The notes: generated from the letters alone by a model not told the origin. 64,000 nt of DNA from Gambelia wislizenii (GCA_030847615.1 JAUMIR010000002.1:117746309-117810308), one strand, 5' to 3'. Positions 22,240 to 32,839 are shown, counted from the first letter of the stretch. Numbers and translations: made by a program.

Positions 22240-22361
22240 CGTGCATGTACCTTCAAGTCACCTGTCAACTTATGGCAACTCCATGAATTTCATAGGGTTT
22301 TCTTCGGCAAGGAATACTCAAGAGGTGATTTTGCCAGTTCCTCTCTCTGAAATATAGCCTA
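22240..22361 (-). mobile_element. SINE body fragment, headless relative of 20258-20484
   Basis: GTACCTTCAAGTCACCTGTC, AACTCCATGAATTTCATAGGG and CTGAAATATAGCCTACAG match the 20258-20380 body. The 5S head is missing. A GT/GC-rich run (22229-22245) lies at its 3' side. Confidence 0.8.
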
Positions 22362-23803
22362 CAGGTCATTATTTTTCTTTATGAGACAATGTGCAGAGTT
22401 TGGGTGGATGGATGGGGGAAATGAATTTGGACTACAACTCCTAGAATCTCACATGCAAGGAGTTGTAGACCAGAAATAAGTAATTCCCAAGTTCTTGATG
22501 GTGCTAAATGGAAGTTGCTGAATATTATGCTGAAGCGCTTACCAGACTTGCTCTGTGAATTGACAAAATGCAAGTTTGCTTCTAATGATTTCTAATTGTT
22601 AAATGAAACAGTGGGGGCGGGGAGGAAGAGACTTCACAGTGGTGAAGATCAGGAGCCAGCCGCATTTATTTTTTCTTATCTGTTCAGGTGTGTGTGTGTG
22701 CGTGCGTGCAGATGTGCGCTCGCACACACACCCCATATCAAGCTGTATGCATTTTTTTATACAAAGGATGCAGAATGACAGTATAAATCATGAGAGCAAT
22801 GAGTCTATATATAGCTGGCAAGGAAGTGCTGGGATAGAGAGGAAGAAAAAAAAGCAGATCAACAGATAGATGCAGACACACGGAAATGGTTCTTAGAAGC
22901 AATTGGCAGTGCTTCTCTGTCTTTGTCAGACAAAATGGAAGAATGTCTGAATGCTCTGGCACGCTCGTACACACACACATACACACAGCTTCTGCTAGTG
23001 GGAAAAAAAGTTTTATCTGTGCTTTCATTTTCTTCTGTGCTCTGATACAGCTTGTATCTTTTCATACCTTTCCACCTTTTGCGTACTCCCTCTGTGCAGC
23101 TCCAGAAATTTGCATGGACAGTGGAAAGACTAATTGGCTCCAGTTAAAGGTAGCTACGTCAAGGGAGCTACGTCAGAGGGGTACAGCGAGGAGTTTGAAG
23201 GTGACTGGTTAATTTGATGTAAATACAGGGTGATGGAGTAGATTCCTTTCTTGCACCCTCACACACATACCCACACACACACAAACCCAAAGAAGAAAAG
23301 GTTATGCAGCCAAGGGAAGTTTGTTGATACAAGCTTTATCCCAGATGCACCCTCAGAAGTGTCACAGCAACCAAATGAGTACTAACAGAAATGGCCAAGA
23401 GGGACATGATACCAGCTTCATTGTGTGTGTGTTACCTTAAGGAAGTTGTTACACCTTGGATACCACACAAACTACATTTCTAAGACTCTGCCAAGTGTTC
23501 TTGTGTGTTTTTGTTCCAGCAGAGATGGGGGAGGGGGTGAAAATCTGAACAACTGTAAGGCTGGTCATTCTAAGGTGCTCTAAGGCAGAGTGTTTTGGGT
23601 ACAGAGGAGTACTCAGAATTGGAGGATTAATTACCAACAGCTCATGCATTCAGAGATGGGGATTCTTAGCATATATTCTTAGCAGGAGGGGGGGGAAGCT
23701 TTCACCTCACCCTTCCCAGTAGCCCTGTTCAACATCACTGGGGTGGGTTCAAAGTTGAAGCCTTCCTTACCATTAACACCACCCCTCCAGCAATTTGGAA
23801 AAG
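22362..23803. other. Intergenic; small repeats, no gene
   Basis: Contains a diverged ACTACAACTCC half-repeat near 22420-22475, an uncategorised unique stretch at 22480-22690, a GT/GC purine-pyrimidine run at 22688-22732 and CA runs near 22968-22987 and 23262-23284. No open frame has protein-like features. Confidence 0.5.
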
Positions 23804-23847
23804 TATGTGTATGAAGTTGAAGGCTTTCACGGCTGACATTCATAGGT

Positions 23848-23999
23848 TTTCTCTGGGGGTTTTTCTGGGCTGTGAGGCCATGTTCTGGAAGTGTTTATTC
23901 CTGACACTTCGCCTGCATCTGTCCACAGATGCAGGCGGAATGTCAGGTATAAACTCTTCCAGAACACGGCTTCACAGCCTGGAAAAAACCCACAGAAAA
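23848..23999. repeat. 152-bp palindrome
   Basis: Two 75-bp arms face each other across a 2-bp centre at 23923-23924 with no net length difference: TTCTGGAAGTGTTTATTCC at the left against its near complement GGTATAAACTCTTCCAGAA at the right, and GCCTGCATCTGT against ACAGATGCAGGC at the centre. About 11 mismatches by eye. The surrounding GAAGGCTTTCACGGCTGACAT belongs to a DNA-repeat family that I recognise from squamates but cannot name with certainty. Confidence 0.8.
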
Positions 24000-24027
24000 T
24001 CAAAGTATGTGTATGTTTATGAAGCTC

Positions 24028-24957
24028 CCTACATACCCTCCAACATTTCACAGAGGAAAACTGGGACACATACAGCCAAGGAACATCAGAGCGAAGAACA
24101 CTCAAGCTGGGGGGAGGCTGCAGCAGTTTGCTTTTGGCTGAACCTAATGGGAAGGGCAAGAGTCCATCCCTCCTCTTCTTTCCCTCATGCTGTGTTAGTT
24201 AAATGCAAACTACTTTTGCCCTTTGAACTTTATCAGACACACACAATAAGGCATCATAACAGTGCCACATAACCACGAAAGGGCGCGTGTACCACACAAT
24301 GTCGCCCTTTCGCAGTTATGTCCCTTTAAAATCCCTTACTTAAGCCATCAATTGATCCCCTCTGCCATTTTTTTGCCGGCATAACCGGCATGTGAAACCT
24401 TGCATCTTCCCCTGCCCATATGTTCCCCGTCAGTGGCTGGTCCGGCACAAACACTTCCGGGTGAGATCATGACATCCAGGCAAGTGACACACTTCTTATG
24501 TACAAGTAAACCTCCCTGGGTTACTTGTAAGTTTTAAAGTGTGCTTTTGTGCTTTTAAAAACCTTTTTAGTGTTATTTTTTGGTGTTTTTTTTTAAAAAA
24601 ATTCCTATGTGATGCAATCTCGAAATATTCCACAGGATTTCAAAGGAGGAAGTGAATGGAGCTCTGTCCACTTCCTCTTTCATTGCCAGAGCTGCCTTTG
24701 CTGGGATTATATTTATGCACAGGGAGGGGGAGCATTTTTTTTTGCTGGCAAATGGATTTTTTTATGCCAGCAAAACAACACTTTAACGGGATAGCCTGAT
24801 AAAGTTCTTAGTTTGCAGCAATTGAAGTAAGCTGAGGACAAAGTGGGAGGTGGAGGAGAGACAAAACAGGGACATTTTAAAAGCATTTGAAAGAATGGGC
24901 TGATAGAAAATTAACAGGAACTGTCCCTGCCAGATTGGGACAGTTGGAGAGTATGTG
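24028..24957. mobile_element. MITE 'ACTGTCCC' family, copy 2, with internal insertion
   Basis: The ends CATACCCTCCAACATTTC and GGGACAGTTGGAGAGTATG are inverted. The core (GGCTGCAGCAGTTTGC, TTTGCAGCAATTGAAGTAAG, GGGACATTTTAAAAGCA) matches copies at 9500-9890 and 41088-41404. The homologous sequence is split by about 545 bp (24246-24790) that contain CACTTCCGGGTGAGATCATG, GACATCCAGGCAAGTGACAC and GGGTTACTTGTAAG, shared with 59220-59305. So this is a nested pair. Confidence 0.65.
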
Positions 24958-25054
24958 CCTTCCACCCACCCAACACCATATACAGCACCACCAGGGCTAT
25001 AATCCTTGCCCACTCCTAGACTGTCAGGTTGCGTGCAGGTGACACATCTACTGT

Positions 25055-25087
<33 letters not shown>

Positions 25088-25144
25088 GGAGGAAGGGAGG
25101 GAGAGGGAGAGGGAGAGGGAGAGGGAGAGAGAGAGAGAGAGAGA
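25055..25144. repeat. (CA)n then purine-rich (GGGAGA)n
   Basis: A CA run (25055-25085) passes directly into a GGAGGGAGAGGGAGA purine tract and a GA run ending at 25144. Both strands have spurious open frames here. Confidence 0.95.
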
Positions 25145-25940
25145 ATTATTGCATCTCTAAATCCTTCAATGGGAAGTAGGACCATCCTAGAATAGTTTGC
25201 TGCCAGAGGCTGATAAAATGACATGCAAAGAAGGTTACCACACCTGAGGCACCACCCCTTCTCCATGCATAGCCTACGTACCACCAATAGCATTGTTGTC
25301 CAACACCTCACTACTTCCCTGCTCCCAGCATCTGCCACCTGAAGCAGCATTAGGGCTCATTCTGCCTAATGGCAGGGCTGACCTTGGCAGGAAATATTTT
25401 TAGTGAACAGGAACAATTCCTCAAGATTAAAATTCAGTCCCATCTTTATATAAGTGACAGAATCAATAGGTGGAGGAACAAGAGTATATATAGACACAAC
25501 CCTCTGAATCTCTGCATATAACAGCCAGGCCTTCATCTGCCCCTGTGAACAAGTCAGCACACCTAACCTGTGGTTTCTCCTCCTCTTGCCTGTGTGTCCT
25601 TTTGCACAGTTTGACAGATGTCCAAAACTATGCAAAGACTAATTATAACAAAAGAGAAATGTAGAACCAGTCATGCATCTATGTTTCACAGCTTCTGTGT
25701 AATGACTTTTTATAGTGTAAGAAAACGAGGACCTCCTATAATAGCCACTGGGTAGACTGGCATAGTTCATTTGTTAAGGATACCAGTTCTAAGTCTGTTG
25801 CAGGGCTTAGAATGTCAGGTTTGCACATTCAATAAGACTGGATGTTAGAAATCAGAAAATTCACTACCAGGAACACTAATAATTCAAATTGTTTTATTAG
25901 CTGAGTTACTGCTAATTATCTCATTGATTAAACACTAGTT
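25145..25940. other. Intergenic, no gene seen
   Basis: Unique sequence, no recognised repeat or gene. Confidence 0.5.
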
Positions 25941-26230
25941 TGGGCCATACCTGCCAGAAAAGATATGACAGCTGAATTTAAAGCAGCATCAAAGACCAGT
26001 CTCTTCCAGCAGGACTATCCAGATTATTTTAAATTGTGAATTTTAAATGGTGTATTGATTTTAAAATGTCTTACTTGTTCTTTTAAATTGATATATGTTT
26101 TTAACTGATATATGTTTTTTAACCAACATTAGGTTTATATATTTATTTGTTGTTCCCTGCCTTGTTCAATAGGGAGAGGTGGGTAAAATAATAAAAGTAC
26201 TACTACTACTACTACTAATAATAATGATAA
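25941..26230 (+). mobile_element. L2-type LINE 3' end
   Basis: GCATCAAAGACCAGTCTCTTCCAGCAGGACTATCC encodes KTSLFQQDYP, the last residues of an L2 ORF2 (compare KKALKTDLFWQAFPE at the end of the 16.4-kb L2), followed by an AT-rich 3' UTR, TTGTTCAATAGGGAGAGGTGGGTAAA and a TAC/TAA microsatellite tail (26198-26232). Confidence 0.7.
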
Positions 26231-26568
26231 TAACGATATACCATGGGATTCACAGAGAATAGCATAGAGGCTGTCACTGTTCAACTTAGGATCAATTTTT
26301 GGTACTGGTTCCTTCAAAAGAGAGCTTTTTGTCTTTTTAAATTTGCTTTCCTACAACCTGAAACTTTACCCCACACAGACTACAAAGTCCATAATAGGAC
26401 TGTTGTCTGGGAATGGTGGGAACCCAGCACCTCTAGAAACTATCAGGTTGTGGAAGGCTGTCCCCAAGCACAGGATTACTCTTATGGCCTTTTCACTTCA
26501 GTTTGTCACTCATCTGCATATTTCTTTTCTTTCTAATCCCAACAACGTATACACTTTGCTACTCTTCA

Positions 26569-26597
26569 CATAGAATCATAGAATCATAGAATTGCCC
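26569..26597 (-). mobile_element. CR1 3' terminal octamer scrap
   Basis: Two CATAGAAT units plus TCATAGAATTG: the reverse complement of the CR1 terminal octamer repeat, with under 30 bp of LINE left. Confidence 0.6.
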
Positions 26598-26623
26598 TTC
26601 TTATTAAAGTTTAATAACGAGTA

Positions 26624-27340
26624 CAGTTGTCCCTCCACATTCGCAGGGGTTAGGTTCTTGAGACCCCCGCGAATGTGGAAAAACCGCGAATAACAGATGC
26701 TGCTCCCGCAGCCCCCCCCCAGAGGGAGGAAGGCAGCTGGAGGGTGTCTGGCCAGCCTGTCTGGCCTCTCCGCAGCCTTTCTGAGGGGACTCCAGGCCTT
26801 AGAAGCCACGGAGCCCGCTGAGGAAGGCCGGGGAAGGCAGCGTGTGGGTGGGCAGGAGGCTGCCCTGCCTCTCCCCGGCTTTTCTCAGCGGGCTCCAGGG
26901 CTCCAAAGCCCCGGACCCCGCTGAGAAAGGCCGGGGAAGGCAGCGTGTGGGTGGGGAGGAGGCTGCGCTGCCTCTCCCCAGCCTTTCTCACCCCCCCGCC
27001 CTTCCCAGAGTGGCCGCGGGGGCTTCTGAAGCCCCCGCCATCACTCTCCTCCACCCCCGCCCTTCCCAGAGTGGCCGCGGGGGCTCCTGAAGCCCCCGTG
27101 CTCACTCTCCTCCACTCCCCCGCCCTTCCCAGAGTGGTGTAGGGGTCCCTCGCTGCCTTGGGAAGGGACTGGGGTGGAATGAGGGAGGCTTTCCACCCCC
27201 CTTTCCCAAGGCAGTTAAGGGATTCCTGAGAACACCTTCGCTGCCTTGGGAAGGGACGGAGTGGAGAGGGTGGGGCAGGCGGCTTTCCGCGAATAATCAA
27301 AACCGCGAATGTGAAAGCCGCGAATGTGGAGGGGCAACTG
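26624..27340. mobile_element. Tigger/pogo-like MITE with GC-rich minisatellite core
   Basis: Ends CAGTTGTCCCTCCACATTCG and its inverse, ending in GGGGCAACTG, are flanked by TA on both sides (26622-26623, 27341-27342). Sub-terminal CGCGAATGTGGAAAAACCGCGAAT is inverted at the right (ACCGCGAATGTGAAAGCCGC). The 580-bp interior is GC-rich and tandem: two ~102-bp units (about 26777-26981) and then ~62-bp units with CGCCCTTCCCAGAGTGGCCG (27000 on). The 241-codon reverse frame here is an accident of this composition. Confidence 0.85.
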
Positions 27341-27424
27341 TACTTTATTTCATTAGTTAGAGTACACTGATTCACTAGAAGTATAGCAGTAACAGGTTAA
27401 TTACAAAGTTCTGTATGTCTTACA

Positions 27425-27758
27425 GCATGTTTTTCAGGTATTAAATATTTCAAGGGATTTCATACTGAAGATGGGGTAAGCTTGTTTTCTGCTGCTCCAG
27501 AGACTAGTACATGGAGCAATGGGTTCAAACTACAGGAAAAGAGATTCCGCCTAAACATTAGGAAGAACTTCCTGACTGTAAGGGCTGTTCGTAAATGGAA
27601 TACACTGCCTCGTAGTGTGCTGGATTCTCCTTCTTTGGAGGTTTTAAAACAGAAGCTGGATGACCATCTGTCAGGAATGATTTGATTGTGTACTCCTGCA
27701 TGGCAGGGGGCTGGACTGGATGGCCCTTGTGGTCTCTTCCAACTCTATGATTCTATGC
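27425..27758 (+). pseudogene. CR1 LINE 3' end with last ORF2 codons
   Basis: Encodes LFSAAPETSTWSNGFKLQE, KRFRLNIRKNFLTVRAVRK and WNTLPRSVLDSPSLEVLKQK, the C-terminal end of CR1 ORF2, followed by GGCTGGACTGGATGGCCC and terminal ATTCTATG. 5'-truncated to about 330 bp. Confidence 0.9.
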
Positions 27759-27989
27759 TTCTATTTCAGCATGGAGGAACAAAAACTGGCAAAGACATGA
27801 CAACTTATTTTTCCTCCAGAAACCTTCTTTACAACATACAATCTCCAGCACTGTTAATAATGCTCCAATTTGTCCTGTGAAGGAAGGATGGAGTCTTGGC
27901 TTCATTTTTTTTTTTTTACTCTTCTTTGTCTTTTGTTCCTCACACTGAGGCTGTAGCAAAGTCATGTTGATTTTTCTTTATAACGTTGC

Positions 27990-28069
27990 CAAAATCACAC
28001 TTTTTCTTTCTGCTTCCTCTGCAAAGACCTTAGTTCATGCCTTAGTCATTTCCCACCTTTATTATTTTA
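27990..28069 (+). pseudogene. L2-type LINE, segment 1 of 3
   Basis: Encodes AKTLVHALVISHLYYF, the L2 motif normally read as 'LVHALVTSRLDYCNAL'. The frame resumes at 28711, showing that the Tigger-like element 28070-28708 was inserted into this LINE. Confidence 0.8.
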
Positions 28070-28708
28070 CAGTAGCACCCCTGCACCTGCTAATTCAATT
28101 AGCCACGGATGGCGACAACAGCAGGGGGTGGATGGGGAGGGAGGGGATGGCTCTGGTGGCAGTGGTGGGGCATGTGGAAGTGGTGGCGGGGGAGGCCTAG
28201 GAGGCCGTGGTGGCACGATGGTGGTGGTGGGGTGTGCTGCGATGGCAGCAGCAGAGGCCATGGGGGCAGGGCGCATGATGGTGGTGGTGGTGGCAGAGGA
28301 GGAGGAGGCCGCAGCAGCATGATGGGGTGGTGGTGGCAGTGGAGGAAGAGGAGGAAGCTGCGGGGGCATGATGGCAGTGGCAGGGTGACAATGGTGGTGG
28401 CAGCAGTGGTGGTTGCAGAGGAGGAGCATGTCGCGGTGGCATGATGGTGGTGGTGGGACACGTGGCAGTGGTGGTGGAGGAGTCCACAGCGGCATGATGG
28501 TGGTGGCAGGGCGCGTGATGGTAGTGCTGGTGGCGGTGGTGGCGGAGGCCTGGGAGGCCTAGGTGGGCCAGGTTGTGGCAGCACTGGCCTGGGCCACGAG
28601 CCTCCCTTCCTCCCTCCCTCCTCTTCCAGGTCATTCGCTATTATCCACAGAATTCACCATCAGTGGGGGAGCCCAGAACCAATCCTCTGCACATGTGGGC
28701 TGCTACTG
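28070..28708. mobile_element. Tigger/pogo-like MITE, CAGTAGC ends, G-rich core
   Basis: Ends CAGTAGCACCCCTGCACCTG and (inverted) GGGCTGCTACTG, flanked by TA (28068-28069 and 28709-28710). The same end family is at 56178-56856. Inside are some 500 bp of GGTGG/GCATGATGG repeats on the + strand, with irregular 45-60-bp periodicity. All long frames here (His/Pro-rich on the reverse strand, Gly-rich on the forward) are low-complexity artefacts. Confidence 0.85.
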
Positions 28709-28710
28709 TA

Positions 28711-28874
28711 ATCTCCTTTGACTGGTCTTCTATTATCTCACCTTAGTCCTCTGGTTTCCATTCAACAGTCTGCTGCTAAGATTCTCTTTTTGGCCAGTCA
28801 TTTTGATCATGTTACCCAACTTTAGATATCTCTTCATTGGTTATCCATTCCTTCTAGGATTCAGTACAAGCTTC
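28711..28874 (+). pseudogene. L2-type LINE, segment 2 of 3
   Basis: Carries AACAGTCTGCTGCTAAGATTC and TCATTGGTTATCCATTCCTTC, corresponding to the L2 blocks 'VQNAAARL' and 'LHWLPI', and ends in CAGTACAAGCTTC ('YKLL') where the LTR 28875-29602 starts. Confidence 0.75.
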
Positions 28875-29602
28875 TGTCCAGAAAAGCAGCTCAAAATGCC
28901 ATCAGGATAAACAAGGGCTGGGAAAGCATCCAAGCCCCAGTGATAGTTAATTAGGCAGAGCCAGATAAAGTTCAAAAAAAGCAAGTTTCCGTTTCTTGGA
29001 GAAGCAGCAATACAGGCAAGAAGGCACCCAGAGAAGAGTCCAGAATATAGTCCAAAGGTCAAGGCTTACAGAAGGCAGCGTTGTCCAGAAGTCGGTCCAT
29101 AGGTCAGCTGGATCAGGCAACAGGGTAGTCAGGAACAGTCCAAGGTCAAGGCACGAGTCAAGGCAACAAGGATTCAGGCACTGAAGTCAGCAGGAAGCTT
29201 TTTCCAGGGAGATCAGTTGATCTCTGACAAAGCCTCCATTGCCTCTTCCAGCCTATATGAAGCAAATAAAGCTTTTCCAGGTGTTTCTTAATGATCAAGT
29301 TCTTCTTATAAATTCTCAGAGACCTCCTTTGAGCCTCCTTTTGAGCTTGCTGCTGGGTATACGATGGTGGAGGTAAGTCCCTTGCCTCTTCTTTGTTCTT
29401 ATCTGAGTGGACAGGACTCTCTGCTAGAACTGATGCCAACCCACTCAGACCAGGCTCCTCCTTTGCTTGAGCCTCTAGGTTGGCAGGGGTCCCTGCTGAC
29501 ACAGGTGTAAATAAACCTGTGCCAGGGTCCCTAGGGTCATTCCCTGCCATGTCCTCTGCCTCCTCTGACTCTACAGCCTCATCAGGCTCACAGGGCATGA
29601 CA
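28875..29602. mobile_element. Solo LTR, 728 bp, 5-bp target duplication
   Basis: The element begins TGTCCAG and ends CATGACA, so the ends form TGTC...GACA. The 5-bp direct repeat GCTTC lies immediately outside both ends (28870-28874 and 29603-29607). No internal retroelement coding is present, so it is a solo LTR formed by LTR-LTR recombination. Transcription direction is uncertain: AATAAA occurs on the + strand at about 29264. A 146-codon reverse frame (29158-29598) lies inside it and has no domain I recognise. Family (Gypsy-like or ERV-like) not resolved. Confidence 0.75.
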
Positions 29603-29682
29603 GCTTCTTGTTTTAACCTTGAGTCCCATTGGTGGGAGAAAGGTGGGATATGAATTGATAAATAAATAAATAAATAAAATTA
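29603..29682 (+). mobile_element. L2-type 3' tail scrap
   Basis: CCTTGAGTCCCATTGGTGGGAGAAAGGTGGGATATGAATTGATAAATAAATAAATAAATAAA is a second, unrelated L2 3' tail lying between the LTR and the third segment of the interrupted L2. It must have entered that L2 before or together with the LTR. Confidence 0.65.
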
Positions 29683-30226
29683 ACATTCAAAGTCCTACAC
29701 AATCTAGCTTCCCACTGTCTTTTAGCCCTTATTTCTTTTTACTGACCTGCTTGACACTGGCATTCTAGGAATTCAAGGCTTTTCAACTAACTAAGTGTTG
29801 CCTCTTCCTTGACTTGCCTTCATCCTTTCTCACTCACTGCCTCATATTCTTGGAATTGTCTCTCTGAAGACTTGTGGACTGTTCCTTCCCTTGTTGTCTT
29901 TAAATCTCAATTGAGTGAGAAAAAGTTTTTTTTTCCTAAACTTTTGGGATTTCAGTTTGATATTCCTTTATAATCTTGTATATTTTGATTACATGTATTG
30001 GTCAGTTCACTTTATATTATAGGGGGTGGTATGCATTTTATCTAGATAATTTGTTCTGCAATTGTATTGCATAGTTTTATATTTTATTATCCATTCCTTC
30101 CCTCTGTATGTGCAGATACACATACTGTATATTTTAGATCATACACCTTTGGCCGGGCCCACTGTTTTTGGTTGTTTTATTGTAAAGCATCAACATTGAT
30201 GGCATTGTATAAATAAATGATCACTA
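29683..30226 (+). pseudogene. L2-type LINE, segment 3 of 3
   Basis: Continues segment 2: TTAACATTCAAAGTCCTACACAATC gives LTFKVLHNL after YKLL, then EDLWTVPSLVVFKSQL near the C-terminus, and a 3' UTR ending in TTGTAAAGCATCAACATTGATGGCATTGTATAAATAAATG, the classical L2 end. Confidence 0.8.
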
Positions 30227-30961
30227 TCATCATCTGTCACTGAAACAAGGGTGGAGAATTCTTAATTGAAAATGGTTTGAGAGCCCCTGAGTGTAAGGAG
30301 AACATTTTTCTGTGCGTTTTTCTAACAATCAAAAATGTGGTCTACAAAGATCTGTGATAAAGCACCCCAAATTCAATCTGTGGCATCTCTAGGTTTTTTT
30401 TTTTTCCAAATCACATCCCCATTATCCTCCAAACTCATTTTACCCTAATACTTATTTCTTTAAATGTATTAACCTTGTATTGGGAGGCCAGTAAAATAAA
30501 ACAATACTTACACTCATTTATTTTGAATAAATGAATCCTTGCTATAGAAACCGGACCGGCTGAAGTGTGAAAGGAAGGAAGATACCTTAGAGACCTAAGA
30601 ATTTCTTTGTTAGGTCATCTGGAGAAAATTGGCTTATTAAAAGGGGATAGAACAATCTAGCATACCTATCTGGGACTGTCATTTAACTGAAGTTAAGATA
30701 TACTCAGAGGGTTTATTTGTGAGTAGATTTTTAGCAGAGATGTAAAAAGGGGTAGTGAGACATGAATTTTGATAGCTTTATCTTTTTACTCCAGGCTGCA
30801 ACCTTATCAACACCCTCAAAGTGTTAGACCAGGTCTGCTCAAGAAGGAGGAGGGTGAAAAACAGAATGGAAGGAGTAGGGTGAGAAGCCAAGAGAGAAGG
30901 GAATGGGGGAAGGCTTTGAGGAATTTGCTTAACTTATTCAAATGCCTAGCACTTATATTAG
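30227..30961. other. Intergenic, no gene seen
   Basis: Unique sequence; no repeat or gene recognised. Confidence 0.5.
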
Positions 30962-30963
30962 TA

Positions 30964-31192
30964 CAGTTGTCCCTTCAAATTCACTGGGGTTTGTTTCCAG
31001 GACCCCCCGTGAATACCAAATACATGAATATTCAAGTCCCATTATATGCAATGGCATAGCAAAGTAGTGCCCCTTATATAAGATGGCAAAATCAAGATTT
31101 GCTTTTTGGATTTTTTTTTTTTAAAGAATATTTTCAAGCTGTGAATACTTAAATCCATGGATACCAAATCCGTGGATACGGAGGGACAACTG
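30964..31192. mobile_element. Tigger/pogo-like MITE, 229 bp
   Basis: Ends CAGTTGTCCCTTCAAATTC and inverted ACGGAGGGACAACTG with flanking TA (30962-30963, 31193-31194). Sub-terminal GTTTCCAGGACCCCCCGTGAATACC and CCATGGATACCAAATCCGTGG match the classical Tigger/MER2-like end structure. No GC-rich core. Confidence 0.85.
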
Positions 31193-31239
31193 TATATTAT
31201 ATACTAATTTATTTCAAAGTATACATGTACATTATTGTT

Positions 31240-31400
31240 ATTTTAATTGTTGCTATGTTTAATATGTTTTTATCTTGTTTAAATTATTTCTGGTTTTAAT
31301 CTGGAACTGTTTCAAATTGTTTATATTGTATATTACCCCAAGATCCATTGATAAAGGGTGGGACAGAAACATTTTAATTAAATAAATAAGTGAATAAATA
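31240..31400 (+). mobile_element. L2-type LINE 3' tail
   Basis: AT-rich 3' UTR ending TATTACCCCAAGATCCATTGATAAAGGGTGGGACAGAAAC...AATTAAATAAATAAGTGAATAAATA. No coding. Confidence 0.6.
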
Positions 31401-31424
31401 ATATACAATAGAAATGTGCTCAGA

Positions 31425-31715
31425 ATATAATTGTTTTCTGCTGCAGAGACTAGGACACAGAGCAATGGGTTCAAACTACAGGAAAAGAGATTCCACCTAA
31501 ACATTAGGAAGAGCTTCCTGACTGTAAGAGCTTTTCGGAAGTGGAATACACTACCTTGTAGTGTGGTGGAGCCTCCTTCTTTGGAGATTTTTAAACAGAG
31601 GCTGGATGGGCTTCTGTCAGGAATGATTTGATTGTGATTTCCTGCATGGCAGGGGGCTGGACTGGATGGCCCTTGTGGTCTCTTCCAACTCTATGATTCT
31701 ATGCTTCTATGGTTC
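31425..31715 (+). pseudogene. CR1 LINE 3' end with last ORF2 codons
   Basis: Encodes FSAAETRTQSNGFKLQEKRF, LNIRKSFLTVRAFRKWNTLP and VVEPPSLEIFKQRLDGLLSG, then GGGGCTGGACTGGATGGCCC and ATTCTATGCTTCTATGGTTCTGTG. Fuller ORF2 relatives are at 50693-53696. Confidence 0.9.
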
Positions 31716-32839
31716 TGTGATTCCTTCCACACAAGCCCATGTGGGGGACAGTATTTTGAAGCCTATATGGCTGGATTTATTGAAAGAGTCCTGGCTGCTT
31801 GACAGTCTTAGTCTCTTGTTAAGCAGAGAAATCACACATTCCCACTCATCCCACCTACATTCGTTTCCAATATTTACTTTGTTCTCATCTTTTACATTGT
31901 TCTTTTTTCCTCTTTCCCAAACAAAGCTGTCCCACAAGCTCAACTCATCTGCTCCAATAAGTCCATCCTCCTCCCTCCCCTCCTCTAATGCCTTCCCAAA
32001 GAATTCATACAGCTTAGCTTGCCTAACAATGGACCCATGTGATCCATTTCCTCCAATTTTAATATTTCTTATTCCAAGGCAGCAGGCCTTCCTGTTTTGC
32101 TGAATGAGACAAAGGGAGAGGCACCCATCCTAATGCATTCTATCAAATTCTAATGACCTAATCTACTAACGGAGATTGTTAACTTAATTGAGAAATCTAG
32201 CAAGTTAGGTGAAATTACTAGAAAATCAAATGAATCAGTAGCTCAACAAGTTAATCAATAAGTTAATTCCAAGCTCTGGTCTGTGGTGATGGAAAGACCC
32301 AGAAAGTAATCAATGGCATTATATAGTTTCACTGTTGATGAATACAGATAGTTTGCACATAAATGTGTCAAAGGACCCAAAAGAGTAGGCATGGATAAAG
32401 GCAGTACAGAAAATGGAGAATGCATTGGCAAATCACAACAGACCTAGCACTGATGTTTCTTCTGCTGCCCATGATATATGAAGTATAATAATCTACCAGT
32501 TTACAACCAGAGTGGGTGGGTGGGATTTTCATTCTCTCTGGAAGAATGCAGTTTTTAGCTGTAGCAAGCCTTCCTATTTTCCTGAACGATACAGAGAGTG
32601 AATGGGCTACTGGACCAGAATGGGCTACTGGTGTCAAATCCTGTGGAATGTTTTACAAATGTCTGGGTGCATGTGAATTATGTTGCCAGATCACCATAAC
32701 CCGTCCATCCGGCTCTTCACAAAGTACCTGTGAAATATGGGATGAAACCAGTGGCAGGCAACAGATCTCTCAAAAAGAGCATCAGAAGAAACCAGATAGA
32801 GGAAAGAGTGTGTGACAGGTTAATAAAAGTTAATTTACT
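31716..32839. other. Intergenic, no gene seen
   Basis: Unique sequence, including a 145-codon frame at 31666-32103 that begins inside the CR1 tip and has no protein-like features. Confidence 0.45.

Noticed and set aside
23805..24272. 155-codon forward frame
   Set aside because: Runs across a palindrome and the edge of a MITE; the same segments translate similarly on the other strand.
26650..27375. 241-codon reverse open frame, Pro/Arg/Gly-rich
   Set aside because: Lies almost wholly in the GC-rich minisatellite core of a Tigger-like MITE. Its composition repeats with the DNA repeat units and it has no domain.
28190..28580. CRISPR-like repeated array
   Set aside because: Irregular unit length, no distinct spacers, eukaryotic context; a degenerate minisatellite.
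28067..28634. Overlapping 111-161-codon frames on both strands (His/Pro-rich, Gly-rich)
   Set aside because: Low-complexity translation of GGTGG/ATGGTGG repeats inside the 28070-28708 MITE.
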